From: Terripilifer ovatus
Lineage (GTDB): Bacteria; Pseudomonadota; Alphaproteobacteria; Rhizobiales; Beijerinckiaceae
NCBI GenBank assembly: GCA_029222685.1
Contig: JARHVB010000084.1
Span: 1-61,233 of the forward strand
Direction of reading: 5' to 3'
DNA: 61,233 bases
Made by a program: the position numbers and the translations under genes. Positions within the stretch are counted from its first letter, which is position 1. Every line of letters begins with the position of its first letter. The notes beneath the pieces were generated by a model. It was not told where the DNA came from. It saw only the letters and a list, made by a program, of their open reading frames with translations, and searched no databases. Below, one piece after another: positions 7,864 through 17,155 of this stretch.

Positions 7864-8882
7864 TATTGAATCAATTCTCCAATCTTAGTGACGATCGGCT
7901 TGGGCGTCGCATAGATTTTGTGAATGAGCGCTTCGAGCTGCTCGCCGGTGTGCGGATCGAGTTCGAGCTTCTGCTTTTTGGCCTCGGCGATGAAGTCTTC
8001 GTCTTTCATCGTCGCCGTGAAGGCGTCGCGCAGCATTTTCAGCCGTGCCGGCGGCAGGTCCGGCGGCGCCACGAAGGGGCGTCCGATGCCCTGGCCGGCG
8101 TAGAGGAACAGCAGCGCCTGGCGCTCTTCGTCGTTTTTTGCCTTGTCCTGGATGAAGGGGATGCCTTTCAACTCGTCATTGGGCTCGGCGCCGCCCTGGA
8201 AAAGGATCTGCACTTTCCTGGTCGGGATCCAGTCCGGCCGCTTGCCGTGCACGCTGTCGAGGCTTTCGCAAATTCCGTCGACCTCGCCGCGTTCCATCGC
8301 CAGGAACACATCCGACGAAGACGGGAAGCCGGCGATCAGCTTGAACTTGGTGCCGAGGATGGCGTTCAGCGCCTTCGGATAGGAGCGGGTGCCGGTGCCC
8401 GGACCCGTATCGCCGATGATCAGTTCGGTCTTCAGCAGCTCGTCGTAGGTTTTCACTTTTGCAGTATTGTAGGAGATGCAGACGTTGGTTTCCGTCGTCG
8501 GCGTGCCGATCCAGGAAATCTTCTGCGGATCGAAACGGGCGCCGGGCTGTCCCGTCAGCGGACCCAGCGCCGCATCGCGGGCGATGATCCCCATCACCGT
8601 CCCGTCCTTCGGGGAGATATTGTAGATCGTGCTGGCCGCCGTATAGCTGCCGGCGCCCGGCATGTTCTGCGGCACGACATTGGGATTTCCCGGCAGATGC
8701 TTGCCGATGTAGCGCGCCACCACGCGCCCCCACAGGTCATAGCCGCCGCCAGGGCCGAAGCCGATGATCATGGTCATCGTTTTGCCGCCGGCAAATGGCC
8801 CGGCGTCCTGGGCCTGCACGCCCGTCACGCCAACCAAACCTGCGGCCAGGGCAACTGCGATCCGTCCGATCCCCGTCTTCAT
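7863..8882 (-). CDS. TctC/Bug-type periplasmic tricarboxylate-family binding protein
   Basis: From the ATG at 8882, preceded by a strong GGGGAGAA site, the product is 339 residues with a signal peptide cleaved near GVQAQ. The mature protein has the Bug/TctC opening GKTMTMIIGFGPGGGYDLWGR and the NMPGAGS stretch, which line the ligand site in this family. Such proteins deliver carboxylic acids to a TctAB permease. No permease gene is adjacent; a TctA-TctB fusion gene lies at 19496-21565. A dihydroxyphthalate-decarboxylase-like gene is 40 bp upstream on the same strand, so the pair probably forms an operon. The frame continues upstream, but the signal peptide fixes the start. Confidence 0.88.
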   Translation of the reverse strand: MKTGIGRIAVALAAGLVGVTGVQAQDAGPFAGGKTMTMIIGFGPGGGYDLWGRVVARYIGKHLPGNPNVVPQNMPGAGSYTAASTIYNISPKDGTVMGIIARDAALGPLTGQPGARFDPQKISWIGTPTTETNVCISYNTAKVKTYDELLKTELIIGDTGPGTGTRSYPKALNAILGTKFKLIAGFPSSSDVFLAMERGEVDGICESLDSVHGKRPDWIPTRKVQILFQGGAEPNDELKGIPFIQDKAKNDEERQALLFLYAGQGIGRPFVAPPDLPPARLKMLRDAFTATMKDEDFIAEAKKQKLELDPHTGEQLEALIHKIYATPKPIVTKIGELIQ

Positions 8883-8922
8883 CGTTTCTCCCCACCGTTT
8901 CGCTTTCGCGGCTTCTACCGCA

Positions 8923-9909
8923 TTATATCCGATATCCGCCGCGCTTGCGGCCCTGGCTGACGTCGATGAACAATTCATCGAGGCTCATCTTGCGCTTCAT
9001 CAGGCCCTGTTCGTGCGAGTAGCCGACCAGCGTTTCCAGCGTATGCCGATTGCGCTCGGTCATGCCGTATTCCCACGGGTCGGGGCCAAGCACTTCTTCC
9101 TGTTCCTCCCAGGCTTCGCGATACCAGGCGAGCGGCGCAATGCGCGGATTCTCCATGCGCTTCATGCCGATGGCTTTCGCCGCCTCGAAGGCCTTCTGCA
9201 GTTCGATCGGCGCCCACGGGTATTTCTCGACGATTTCGCGCTTCAGTCCCATCACATGCATGATCGGGAAAATGCTGGTCTTGCGAAAGTAATTCAGTTC
9301 CTCGGCCTTGTAGTCGGGCCACAGCCGGGCGACGGCAGGATGGCGCTGGACGATCGGCCAGATCAGATCGGCATGCAGCACGGCGTCGAGCTCGCCCGAC
9401 ACCAGCATGTCCTCGCAATTCTGCTTGTCGTTGAGCCGCGTCAGTTTCAAGCCGGCCGGCGGGACAAATTCCACGTCCTCGTCATACTCGGCGAACCATT
9501 CGATGGATTTGTGCGGCACGCCGTATTCGTGTTCGAGAATGCCGCGCAGCCAGAGTACCGCCGAGACCTGGTAGGATTTGACGCCGACCCGTTTGCCGAT
9601 CAGGTCCTTCGGCGTGGTAATGCCTTTCGACGTGTTGACGAAGGCGAAGCCGTGGCGGAAGCGCCGGTGCAGAAACACCGGAATGGCCTGAAACGGCATG
9701 TCCTGGTCGCGTGCCAGCAGATAGGACGAACTGGAGACTTCGCCGACGTCGAACTCGCGGCCGCGCAGGAACCGCCAATGACGGGTCGTCGAATCCATCG
9801 AGGTGAGCATTGTCAGCTCGATGCCGTCGGGCTTGACCTCGCCTTCCTTCAGCGCCCTGACGATTTCGTAGTCGCCGCAGGCGAGGGTCAGCGCAAGTTT
9901 TCCCGACAT
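8923..9909 (-). CDS. 4,5-dihydroxyphthalate decarboxylase-like / binding-protein-fold protein
   Basis: This 328-residue protein has no signal peptide and starts LALTLACGDYEIVRALKEGE. It has the family's blocks REFDVGEVSSSSY, IPVFLHRRFRHGF and DLIGKRVGVKSYQVSAVLWL. The family is usually annotated as 4,5-dihydroxyphthalate decarboxylase (Pht5) but has a type II periplasmic-binding-protein fold, and many members are probably not decarboxylases. Here it precedes a TctC-type binding protein. It is a distant paralogue of 45767-46681. The fold call is firm; the activity is uncertain. Confidence 0.75.
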   Translation of the reverse strand: MSGKLALTLACGDYEIVRALKEGEVKPDGIELTMLTSMDSTTRHWRFLRGREFDVGEVSSSSYLLARDQDMPFQAIPVFLHRRFRHGFAFVNTSKGITTPKDLIGKRVGVKSYQVSAVLWLRGILEHEYGVPHKSIEWFAEYDEDVEFVPPAGLKLTRLNDKQNCEDMLVSGELDAVLHADLIWPIVQRHPAVARLWPDYKAEELNYFRKTSIFPIMHVMGLKREIVEKYPWAPIELQKAFEAAKAIGMKRMENPRIAPLAWYREAWEEQEEVLGPDPWEYGMTERNRHTLETLVGYSHEQGLMKRKMSLDELFIDVSQGRKRGGYRI

Positions 9910-10075
9910 GATCGTGTGCTCTCCCTGTTCCGACGAGCCGAGAACAAATCTCTCCAGAGCCGGATTTTATTGGATTTGCAGCACTCCCTGCTGCCTTAGG
10001 CGCCCTCGTAGCAGCCTTTCAAACCGCTGCCAAGCTGGCCTGCCAAGTCAGCCCAGCCAGAGTGGCGCATGCACG

Positions 10076-11536
10076 TCAGCGCACGCAGGTTAGCGGCAGG
10101 ATCGCGCGCCTGCGCGCGCCGGCAATGTCGCCGGCGGTCTGGTTATTGCTCGCAGAGGCGTCGACGGCGACAGGCTTCACCCCGGCGCCGTCCAGGAATG
10201 CGGTGATGGCGGCGGCTGGAATGAGCGCCCAGGCCGATTGCGGGATGATGCCGGCAATCCGCTTCGGTTCGGTTGTCGGTGCAGCGGCGAGCGCAATCAG
10301 CCGGCCGGACCGGTCGAAGACCGCCGTGCCGCCTATGTTGCCCTGCAGGGCTGCAACCAGCCGCGGCGGTGCGCTGGCCGACGCCGGCGCGAGATAGGCG
10401 CCGGTCGCGACCGAGGTTTCCGCATCGCGCGCCGTCAGTTGCGACACGAACAGGGCGACGACGGTCTCGCCGCCTGCCGGGACCTGCGCCGCCGGGGCGA
10501 GCGCCGCAATCTCAGGCCCGCGCGCCTCGATCAGGGCGAGGCCGTTCGCCGGGTCGCGCTTGGTGATGTTTGCCGCCCGTGCCCCGATTTTCGGATCCCT
10601 GCAATCGCCGCGCATGACGCTCAGAAACAATCCGGGTGCAACCGCGATGGCGCTCGCCTGCAGCTTGGCGCTCGGTGGTGCTGCAGGAATCGCAGGTTGC
10701 GCTGTCTGTGCGGCGGGCGTGCCGGCGACGGCTGGTGCCGCCGATGGAAACGGATCGAAAGCATTGGCGACGGCTATCGAAATCACGTCGTAGGTCGGCT
10801 TCAACGCTTTTGCGTAAGCCAGGGTATAGCCGCGCACGGTCGCGACGCCGTTGACGCTGCCGCGGGCCGCGCGCGTATAGAAGATGCGATCCTGCTCTTC
10901 GCCGGTGAGCACGAAGAAGTCCGGTCGCAGCACGCGATAGGTGACGCGGCGCCCCGGCGCGTCGGCGCGCAGATTGTCGAACAGTGCCGGCAAGTCGCCC
11001 TGGCTTTCCGGATTCTGGAATGTGTCGAGACTGGCCGATCCGTCCGCCGTAAACCATTTCGAACCGGCTCTGGTATCGATGCGCCTGGTCATGAATTTCG
11101 TCGGCAGGCCGACTGCCGCACCCGACTTCGTATCGGTGACTTTACGAAAGAGCTGCGCAGCCTTGGCCCGCTCGCCAGCGGCGATCAGCGCCGCGCGGCC
11201 CTTCTGGTCGAGCGTGCCGTTGGCGGGCAGTTTGCTGCGCCGCGCATAAGAGACAATGGCATCGCGCGTGCCGCGGCCGAAATTGCCGTCGACATTGCTC
11301 TTGTAATCGCCGGTCCAGATCAAGGCATCCTGGATGGCGCGCCGGTCTGTATCAGGCAGGGCCTCGAACGCGCTCTTGGCGGCTTCGAAGGCGGGATCGC
11401 TTGCCGGCTGCGCCGCGGGCGGGGCAGGTTGTGCCTGTGCCGCAGGGTTAACGGCAACAATGCCGGTTATTGTAAAGCTAGCAGCTGTCAGCAGCTTCGA
11501 TAGCAAATGAAGAGTGGTTGCGGACGCCGAAGCCAT
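10076..11536 (-). CDS. Exported peptidoglycan-binding protein with degenerate trypsin-like domain
   Basis: From the ATG at 11536 (AAGGA eight bases upstream) the product is 486 residues: signal peptide (to about AAQAQ, residue 36), a PG_binding_1 domain (about 55-120, with IQDALIWTGDYKSNVDGNFG), a middle domain, an alanine/proline linker and a C-terminal segment that aligns with chymotrypsin-fold proteases. The catalytic positions look lost. GNSGG reads GNIGG (399-403), DLALL reads GLALI, and no TAAHC is present. It may therefore be a binding or structural pseudoprotease in the periplasm. It is divergent from the alpha-2-macroglobulin gene, with 375 bp between the two starts. Confidence 0.75.
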   Translation of the reverse strand: MASASATTLHLLSKLLTAASFTITGIVAVNPAAQAQPAPPAAQPASDPAFEAAKSAFEALPDTDRRAIQDALIWTGDYKSNVDGNFGRGTRDAIVSYARRSKLPANGTLDQKGRAALIAAGERAKAAQLFRKVTDTKSGAAVGLPTKFMTRRIDTRAGSKWFTADGSASLDTFQNPESQGDLPALFDNLRADAPGRRVTYRVLRPDFFVLTGEEQDRIFYTRAARGSVNGVATVRGYTLAYAKALKPTYDVISIAVANAFDPFPSAAPAVAGTPAAQTAQPAIPAAPPSAKLQASAIAVAPGLFLSVMRGDCRDPKIGARAANITKRDPANGLALIEARGPEIAALAPAAQVPAGGETVVALFVSQLTARDAETSVATGAYLAPASASAPPRLVAALQGNIGGTAVFDRSGRLIALAAAPTTEPKRIAGIIPQSAWALIPAAAITAFLDGAGVKPVAVDASASNNQTAGDIAGARRRAILPLTCVR

Positions 11537-11911
11537 TCTGCATTCCTTGATCGAAGGCGACTCGCAGCGGGAAAGCCCAAGCCGGGTTGAGGTTGAAAGC
11601 CAAAAGGGCAGCCAGCCATCATGGCCAAAAAATACTGGTAACGCAAAAAATCTTCGTAGGGGAAGTGCGTTAGCGCACATTCACGAAGCATGTGTTGTGT
11701 TGATGTCATAGGTCTGCATGCCGAACTGTGTCATCCTGCCGGAATTGCGAGGACTGGAACTGCCGCCAATGGCCTTTCGGTCCGCCGGCGGGTGTCACGG
11801 CGCGCGATGTGCGTGCGGTTGACTCGTGACGGGCGTGTGACTGGAATACGGCGGCTGAGATCAACGGCGCGAGACTAAAAGGCGCGAGACTAAACGACGA
11901 TGGAGATATCG
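11537..11911. other. 375-bp divergent intergenic region
   Basis: It separates two outward-facing genes for exported proteins and should hold both promoters. I see no gene. A candidate plus-strand promoter is TTGACT (11819-11824), a 17-bp spacer, then TGGAAT, a four-of-six match to the -10 consensus. A 15-bp tandem duplication lies at 11866-11895. Confidence 0.5.
11866..11895 (+). repeat. 15-bp tandem duplication ahead of the A2M gene
   Basis: GGCGCGAGACTAAAA (11866-11880) is followed at once by GGCGCGAGACTAAAC (11881-11895), 14 of 15 identical. The second copy ends 16 bases before the chosen ATG at 11912, so both copies probably lie in the 5' untranslated region. Confidence 0.8.
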
Positions 11912-14900
11912 ATGCGTAAAATGCTTCGCGGACTGATCACGGCCTGCGCTCTCCTTGTCGCGACATCGGCCTTTGCGCAGAAAGCTTATGTGCGCGAAGA
12001 TCTCGCATCGAATGTGGTCCGCCTGGAAGAGCAGATCAGAAAGGACTCGGCATCGCTCGCCGGGCGTAATCCTGCCGACCTGCGCCGCAGCGGTCTTGCC
12101 ATGATCGCACGTGCTCCCGTGGCTGCTCTTGCGCCGCTGGGCGCTGCCATCGTCGCCGCTCCGAAGGATGGCCAGGCCTGGCTCGATTATGCCCGCGCCG
12201 CGCGCGCCGCAGCGCTCAACGACAGCAATCAGTCCTGGCGCTGGAACCAGATGGCGGCCAACGCCGCCTATGGCGCCTACCAGCGCTTCACCAGCAAGCC
12301 GGACGAGGCGACGGCGCTGTCCCTGATCGGTGAGATCAACGGCTCGCAATCACTCTATCGCCTGGCGCTCAACGCTTACCGCGCCAGCCTCGATGCCAGC
12401 GACAATCGTGCAATCCGCGCCACCTATGAAGACATGCGCGCCAAATATGGCTTCCGTATTCTCGACTACAAGGTCGACAACGACGCGGCTTCGCCGCGCG
12501 TCTGCTTCCAGTTTTCCGAACCGCTGGCGCGTGGCAAGGTCGACTTCGCCCCCTTCGTCGCCATCTCCGGTGCAGCCAATGGCGCGATCACTACCGAAGA
12601 CCAGCAGTTGTGCGTCGAAGGCCTGAAGCACGGCGAGAAATATGCCATCGTCGTGCGCCAGGGCCTGCCGTCGTCTGTCGGCGAAAATCTGCTGAAGAAC
12701 AGCGATTATGAAATCTATGTGAAGGACCGCACCGCGCAGGTGCGCTTCACCGGCAAGAACTACGTCCTGCCGCGTCTCGGCCAGGAAGGCATCCCTGTCG
12801 TCTCCGTCAATACGCCGAAGATCGCCGTCGACGTGCTGCGCATCGGTGACCGCAATCTCGTGCCGACCGTGCGCTCGGATGATTTCATGTCGCAGCTCGG
12901 CGGCTATCGCGCCAGGCAGATCATCGAAAACCAGGGCGTCAAAGTGTGGACCGGTACGCTCGACGCCAAGGTGGACCTCAACAAGGATGTCGTCACCGCC
13001 TTTCCCATTCTCGACGCGGTCGGCAAGATGGAGCCCGGCGTCTATGTCATGCTGGCGCGCGCCGGCGAGAAGCCGGTGTCGCAATCTGTCACCTCTGACG
13101 ACGACGACAGCGACAGCTACGACAGTTCGGCGACGCAATGGTTTGTCGTTTCCGATCTCGGCCTGACGAGCTTCTCCGGCGACGATGGCGTGCATGTGTT
13201 CGTGCGCTCGCTGGCGAGCGCCGCGCCGCTGTCCTCCGTCGAAGTGCGTCTGTTGGCCCGCAACAACGAAGTGCTGGCGACGCAGACGACCGGCGCCGAT
13301 GGCCACCTGCGCTTCGATGCCGGCCTCGCGCGCGGCACCGGCGGCATGGCGCCCGGCGTCATCATCGCCAGCGACCGCAATGGCGATTACGGCTTCCTCG
13401 ATCTGGTGCAGGCGCCGTTCGATCTCACCGACCGCGGCGTCAAGGGTCGCACGGCGACGAAGGCGCTCGACGCCTATGTCTATTCCGAGCGCGGAGTCTA
13501 TCGCTCCGGCGAAACAGTGAACATTTCGGCGCTTTTGCGCGATGGGCGCGGTGTGTCGCAGACCGGACTGCCGCTGACCCTCGTCCTCAAACGGCCTGAC
13601 GGCGTCGAATACAAGCGCGCCCTTCTCAACGACGAGGGCCTTGGCGGTCGCGCCTGGTCGGTCGCACTGCTGTCTGGCGTCGCCACCGGCACCTGGAGAG
13701 TCCAGGCCTATGCAGATCCGAAATCGCCGGCGATCGGCGAAACCACGTTCCTCGTCGAAGACTATGTGCCGGAGCGACTGGATTTCACCCTGACACCGAA
13801 GGACAAGGTTCTGGTGCAGGGCGAAGATGCGCAGATCGATGCCGTCGCGCGCTATCTCTATGGCGCACCCGGATCGGACCTCGAGATCACCGGCGAGATT
13901 GCGGTTCAGGCTGCGGACTCGATCGACATTCCAGGCCTCAAGGGCTTCACCGCCGGTCTGCAGGACGAAGATTTCGAAACCGTGCGCAACGACATTGACG
14001 GCTCGACCACGACCGATGCCCAGGGCAAGGCAACAGTCAGCATTCCGGTTCCCGAAGTCGATGCGGCGCGTCCGGTCGAGGCGCGCATTCTCCTGCGCGC
14101 CGGCGAATCCGGCGGCCGTGCCGTCGAGCGTGTCGTCACTTTGCCGGTCCGCTCGAAGAACGGCCTGATCGCCGTGAAGAAGAATTTCGACGACCTGTCG
14201 GAAGGCGCCACCGCGACCTTCGATGTCGCCGCCGTGTCGGCCGATGGCCAGCGCGTGCCGGCCAAAGGCCTGCAATGGACGCTGTATCGCGTCAGCAACG
14301 ATTACCAGTGGTACAACAACGATGGCCGCTGGGGCTTCGAACGGCTGAAATCGTCGCGCAAGATCGCCGACGGACGCATTGATGTGGCGACCGGAGAGGC
14401 CGCGCATATCGGCGCCGCCGTCGGCTGGGGCGCCCATCGCCTCGAACTGCGGTCGGATGACGGCACCCTGGCGCCGACCAGTATCACCTTCAACGTCGGC
14501 TGGTCCGGCGACGTCAGTGCCGAAACGCCCGATCTGCTCGAAGTCACTCTTGATAAGACCGATTACAAGCCCGGTGATCAGATGAAGGTCCGCATCGCCT
14601 CGCGCTTCAACGGCAAGGCGACGGTCGCCGTCGTCGGCGACAAGGTGCAGGACATCCGTCTCGCCGATGTGGTCACCGGCGACAACGAGGTTTCCATTCC
14701 GGTCAAGGCCGAATGGGGCGCCGGCGCTTATGCCGTCGCCATGGCGCATCGTCCGCTCGACCAGGCGGCCAAGCGCATGCCCGGCCGCGCACTGGGTCTC
14801 GCCTGGTTCCAGGTCGACAGCACCGTGCGCAAGCTCGATGTCGCCATCGATGCGCCGGAGAAGATGGAGCCGCGCCGCTCGCTCACCATGCCGATCAAGC

Positions 14901-17155
14901 TCACCGGGCTTGCGGCAGGTGAGGAAGCCTATGTCACGGTGGCCGCGGTCGATATCGGCATCCTCAATCTGACACGCTATGAATCGCCCAATCCGACGAG
15001 CTATTTCTTCGGCCAGCGGCAATTGTCGACCGAGATCCGCGATCTCTACGGCCTGCTGATCGACGGCATGCAGGGATCGCGCGGCGCCATCCGCTCCGGC
15101 GGTGACGCGGCGGGCCGCGGCCTCGAGGGCAATCGCCCGACGCAGGAACCGCTGGCGCGCTATTCCGGCGTCGTCAAGGTCGGCGCCGACGGCGTCGCCC
15201 GCGTCACCTTCGATATCCCGGCCTTCAACGGCGCCATGCGGGTCATGGCCGTCGGCTGGACGCGCAACAAGGTCGGGTCCGCCTCGAAGGATGTGATCGT
15301 GCGCGATCCGGTCGTCGCGCAAGCGACCCTGCCGCGCTTCCTGTCGCTCGGCGACCGCTCGCAGTTCCATGTCCAGGTCGACAATGTCGAAGGCCCCGCC
15401 GGCGACTATGTCATCGATCTCGACGTGCGCGGGCCGGTGTCGGTTGACGCCAGCGCTCTGCGCCGCACGGTGAAACTGGCGCAGGGCGGCAAGACGCAGT
15501 TCAACATTCCCGTGTCCGGCGCAGGCATCGGCCGCGCCGAGCTCGACCTGAAGCTGACCGGGCCGAATGTGACGGCGGCGCAGACGCTTGCCGTCAACGT
15601 GCAGCCGGGCTCGGCGGAACTCTATCGCCGCGTCGTGCGCCCGTTGCCGGCCGGCGGCAGCGTCTCGATCTCCAATGATCTCCTGGCCGACTTCCTGCCG
15701 GGCAGCGGCGCCGTCTCCGTCGCGGTCACACCCTATGGCGGCATCGACGTGCCGGCGCTGCTGCAGGCGCTGGATCGCTATCCCTACGGCTGTTCGGAAC
15801 AGACTGTCAGCCGTGCGCTGCCCTTGCTCTACGTCAACAAGCTGGCGTCGCAGCAATTGCTGGCGCTCGACACCAATGTCGATGAGCGGGTGAAGGGCGC
15901 CATCGAGCGGGTGCTGTCGCGGCAGAACTCGGCCGGCGCCTTCGGCCTGTGGTCGGCCGCCAATGCGGGTGACGATCTCTGGCTCGATGCCTTCGTCTCC
16001 GACTTTCTGACGAGGGCACGCGAAAACAAATATGACGTGCCGCAGCGCAGCTTCGATCAGGCGCTCGACCGGTTGCGCAACCAGGTCGTCAATGCCGGCG
16101 AGATCAAGACGGACGATGCACCGGGCATTGCCTATGCCATCTACGTTCTGGCCCGCAACGGCCGGCCGGTGATGGGGGACCTGCGCTATCTCGCCGACAC
16201 CAAGCTCGCGTCGTTCAACACGCCGCTGGCCCGCGCGCAGATCGCCGCGGCCCTCGCCATGCTGGGCGACCGCGGTCGCGCACAGGAGGCGTTCGCTTCG
16301 GCAGCGAAACTCATGGGCGAGCAGCGCCGCTCGCGCTTCTCGCGCGCCGACTATGGCTCGCGCCTGCGTGACAGCGCCGGCATCCTGACGCTGGCCGCCG
16401 AGACCGACGGCGATCGCAGCCTATTGTCGCTCGCGGGTCTTGCCGTTCAGGAAGAGCGCGCCGCGACCGGCTACACCAGCACCCAGGAGAACACCTGGAT
16501 GGTGCTGGCGGCGCAGGCGCTGGCGAAGGAAGCCCAGGGCATGCAGCTCACCGTCAACGGCGCGCCGCAGACGGGCGCGCTCTATCGCACCTGGCGCGGT
16601 TTTTCGCTCGACCAGGGCGCGGTCGACATCGGCAATCCCGGCCAGGCGCCGGCGCAGATCGTCATCACCACGTCGGGTCATCCGACAGTGCCCGAAGCGG
16701 CGCTGTCGCAGGGTTACCAGGTCGAGCGCAATTACTTCAAGCTCGACGGCAAGCCGGTGGATCTGGCGCAGGTGAAGCAGAATGACCGTATGGTCGTGGT
16801 CCTCAAGGTCACAGAGCTTGAGGCCGCCTATGCGCGCCTGTTGCTGGTCGATCATCTGCCGGCCGGTCTCGAGATCGACAATCCGAAATTGTTCGATGGC
16901 GGCTCCGTCGAGGGCCTGGCCTTCGCCAAGGCGACGGTCGATCCGACCCACGAAGAATATCTCGACGATCGCTTCGTTGCGGCATTCGAACGCAACGGCC
17001 GCGACAAGGCGACCTTCAATATCGCCTATATTGTCCGCGCCGTAACGCCGGGGCGTTATGTCCTGCCGCCGGCGACGATCGAAGACATGTATCGGCCCGA
17101 GCGGTTCGGCCGCACCGGCACCGGCACGTTTGTGATTAACGAGAGCGCGCGGTGA
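11912..17155 (+). CDS. Bacterial alpha-2-macroglobulin family protein with thioester motif
   Basis: From the ATG at 11912, placed by the GGAGATATCG ribosome site, the product is 1747 residues with a cleavable signal peptide (VATSAFAQ). It has the long multi-domain build of bacterial alpha-2-macroglobulins and the thioester motif CSEQ within YPYGCSEQTVSRALP (C1294 by codon position), followed by an alpha-helical complement-like domain. E. coli YfhM, its usual comparison, is a lipoprotein; I see no lipobox here, so this one may be soluble in the periplasm. It overlaps the PBP1C start by four bases, the classical arrangement, which suggests protection of the envelope from invading proteases while PBP1C repairs the wall. 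Confidence 0.93.
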   Translation: MRKMLRGLITACALLVATSAFAQKAYVREDLASNVVRLEEQIRKDSASLAGRNPADLRRSGLAMIARAPVAALAPLGAAIVAAPKDGQAWLDYARAARAAALNDSNQSWRWNQMAANAAYGAYQRFTSKPDEATALSLIGEINGSQSLYRLALNAYRASLDASDNRAIRATYEDMRAKYGFRILDYKVDNDAASPRVCFQFSEPLARGKVDFAPFVAISGAANGAITTEDQQLCVEGLKHGEKYAIVVRQGLPSSVGENLLKNSDYEIYVKDRTAQVRFTGKNYVLPRLGQEGIPVVSVNTPKIAVDVLRIGDRNLVPTVRSDDFMSQLGGYRARQIIENQGVKVWTGTLDAKVDLNKDVVTAFPILDAVGKMEPGVYVMLARAGEKPVSQSVTSDDDDSDSYDSSATQWFVVSDLGLTSFSGDDGVHVFVRSLASAAPLSSVEVRLLARNNEVLATQTTGADGHLRFDAGLARGTGGMAPGVIIASDRNGDYGFLDLVQAPFDLTDRGVKGRTATKALDAYVYSERGVYRSGETVNISALLRDGRGVSQTGLPLTLVLKRPDGVEYKRALLNDEGLGGRAWSVALLSGVATGTWRVQAYADPKSPAIGETTFLVEDYVPERLDFTLTPKDKVLVQGEDAQIDAVARYLYGAPGSDLEITGEIAVQAADSIDIPGLKGFTAGLQDEDFETVRNDIDGSTTTDAQGKATVSIPVPEVDAARPVEARILLRAGESGGRAVERVVTLPVRSKNGLIAVKKNFDDLSEGATATFDVAAVSADGQRVPAKGLQWTLYRVSNDYQWYNNDGRWGFERLKSSRKIADGRIDVATGEAAHIGAAVGWGAHRLELRSDDGTLAPTSITFNVGWSGDVSAETPDLLEVTLDKTDYKPGDQMKVRIASRFNGKATVAVVGDKVQDIRLADVVTGDNEVSIPVKAEWGAGAYAVAMAHRPLDQAAKRMPGRALGLAWFQVDSTVRKLDVAIDAPEKMEPRRSLTMPIKLTGLAAGEEAYVTVAAVDIGILNLTRYESPNPTSYFFGQRQLSTEIRDLYGLLIDGMQGSRGAIRSGGDAAGRGLEGNRPTQEPLARYSGVVKVGADGVARVTFDIPAFNGAMRVMAVGWTRNKVGSASKDVIVRDPVVAQATLPRFLSLGDRSQFHVQVDNVEGPAGDYVIDLDVRGPVSVDASALRRTVKLAQGGKTQFNIPVSGAGIGRAELDLKLTGPNVTAAQTLAVNVQPGSAELYRRVVRPLPAGGSVSISNDLLADFLPGSGAVSVAVTPYGGIDVPALLQALDRYPYGCSEQTVSRALPLLYVNKLASQQLLALDTNVDERVKGAIERVLSRQNSAGAFGLWSAANAGDDLWLDAFVSDFLTRARENKYDVPQRSFDQALDRLRNQVVNAGEIKTDDAPGIAYAIYVLARNGRPVMGDLRYLADTKLASFNTPLARAQIAAALAMLGDRGRAQEAFASAAKLMGEQRRSRFSRADYGSRLRDSAGILTLAAETDGDRSLLSLAGLAVQEERAATGYTSTQENTWMVLAAQALAKEAQGMQLTVNGAPQTGALYRTWRGFSLDQGAVDIGNPGQAPAQIVITTSGHPTVPEAALSQGYQVERNYFKLDGKPVDLAQVKQNDRMVVVLKVTELEAAYARLLLVDHLPAGLEIDNPKLFDGGSVEGLAFAKATVDPTHEEYLDDRFVAAFERNGRDKATFNIAYIVRAVTPGRYVLPPATIEDMYRPERFGRTGTGTFVINESAR

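Noticed and set aside
12350..15856. A 1168-codon open frame on the minus strand opposite the alpha-2-macroglobulin gene
   Set aside because: It is the antisense shadow of a high-GC gene, rich in Arg/His/Asp, without a recognisable domain. The plus-strand frame has a signal peptide and thioester motif.
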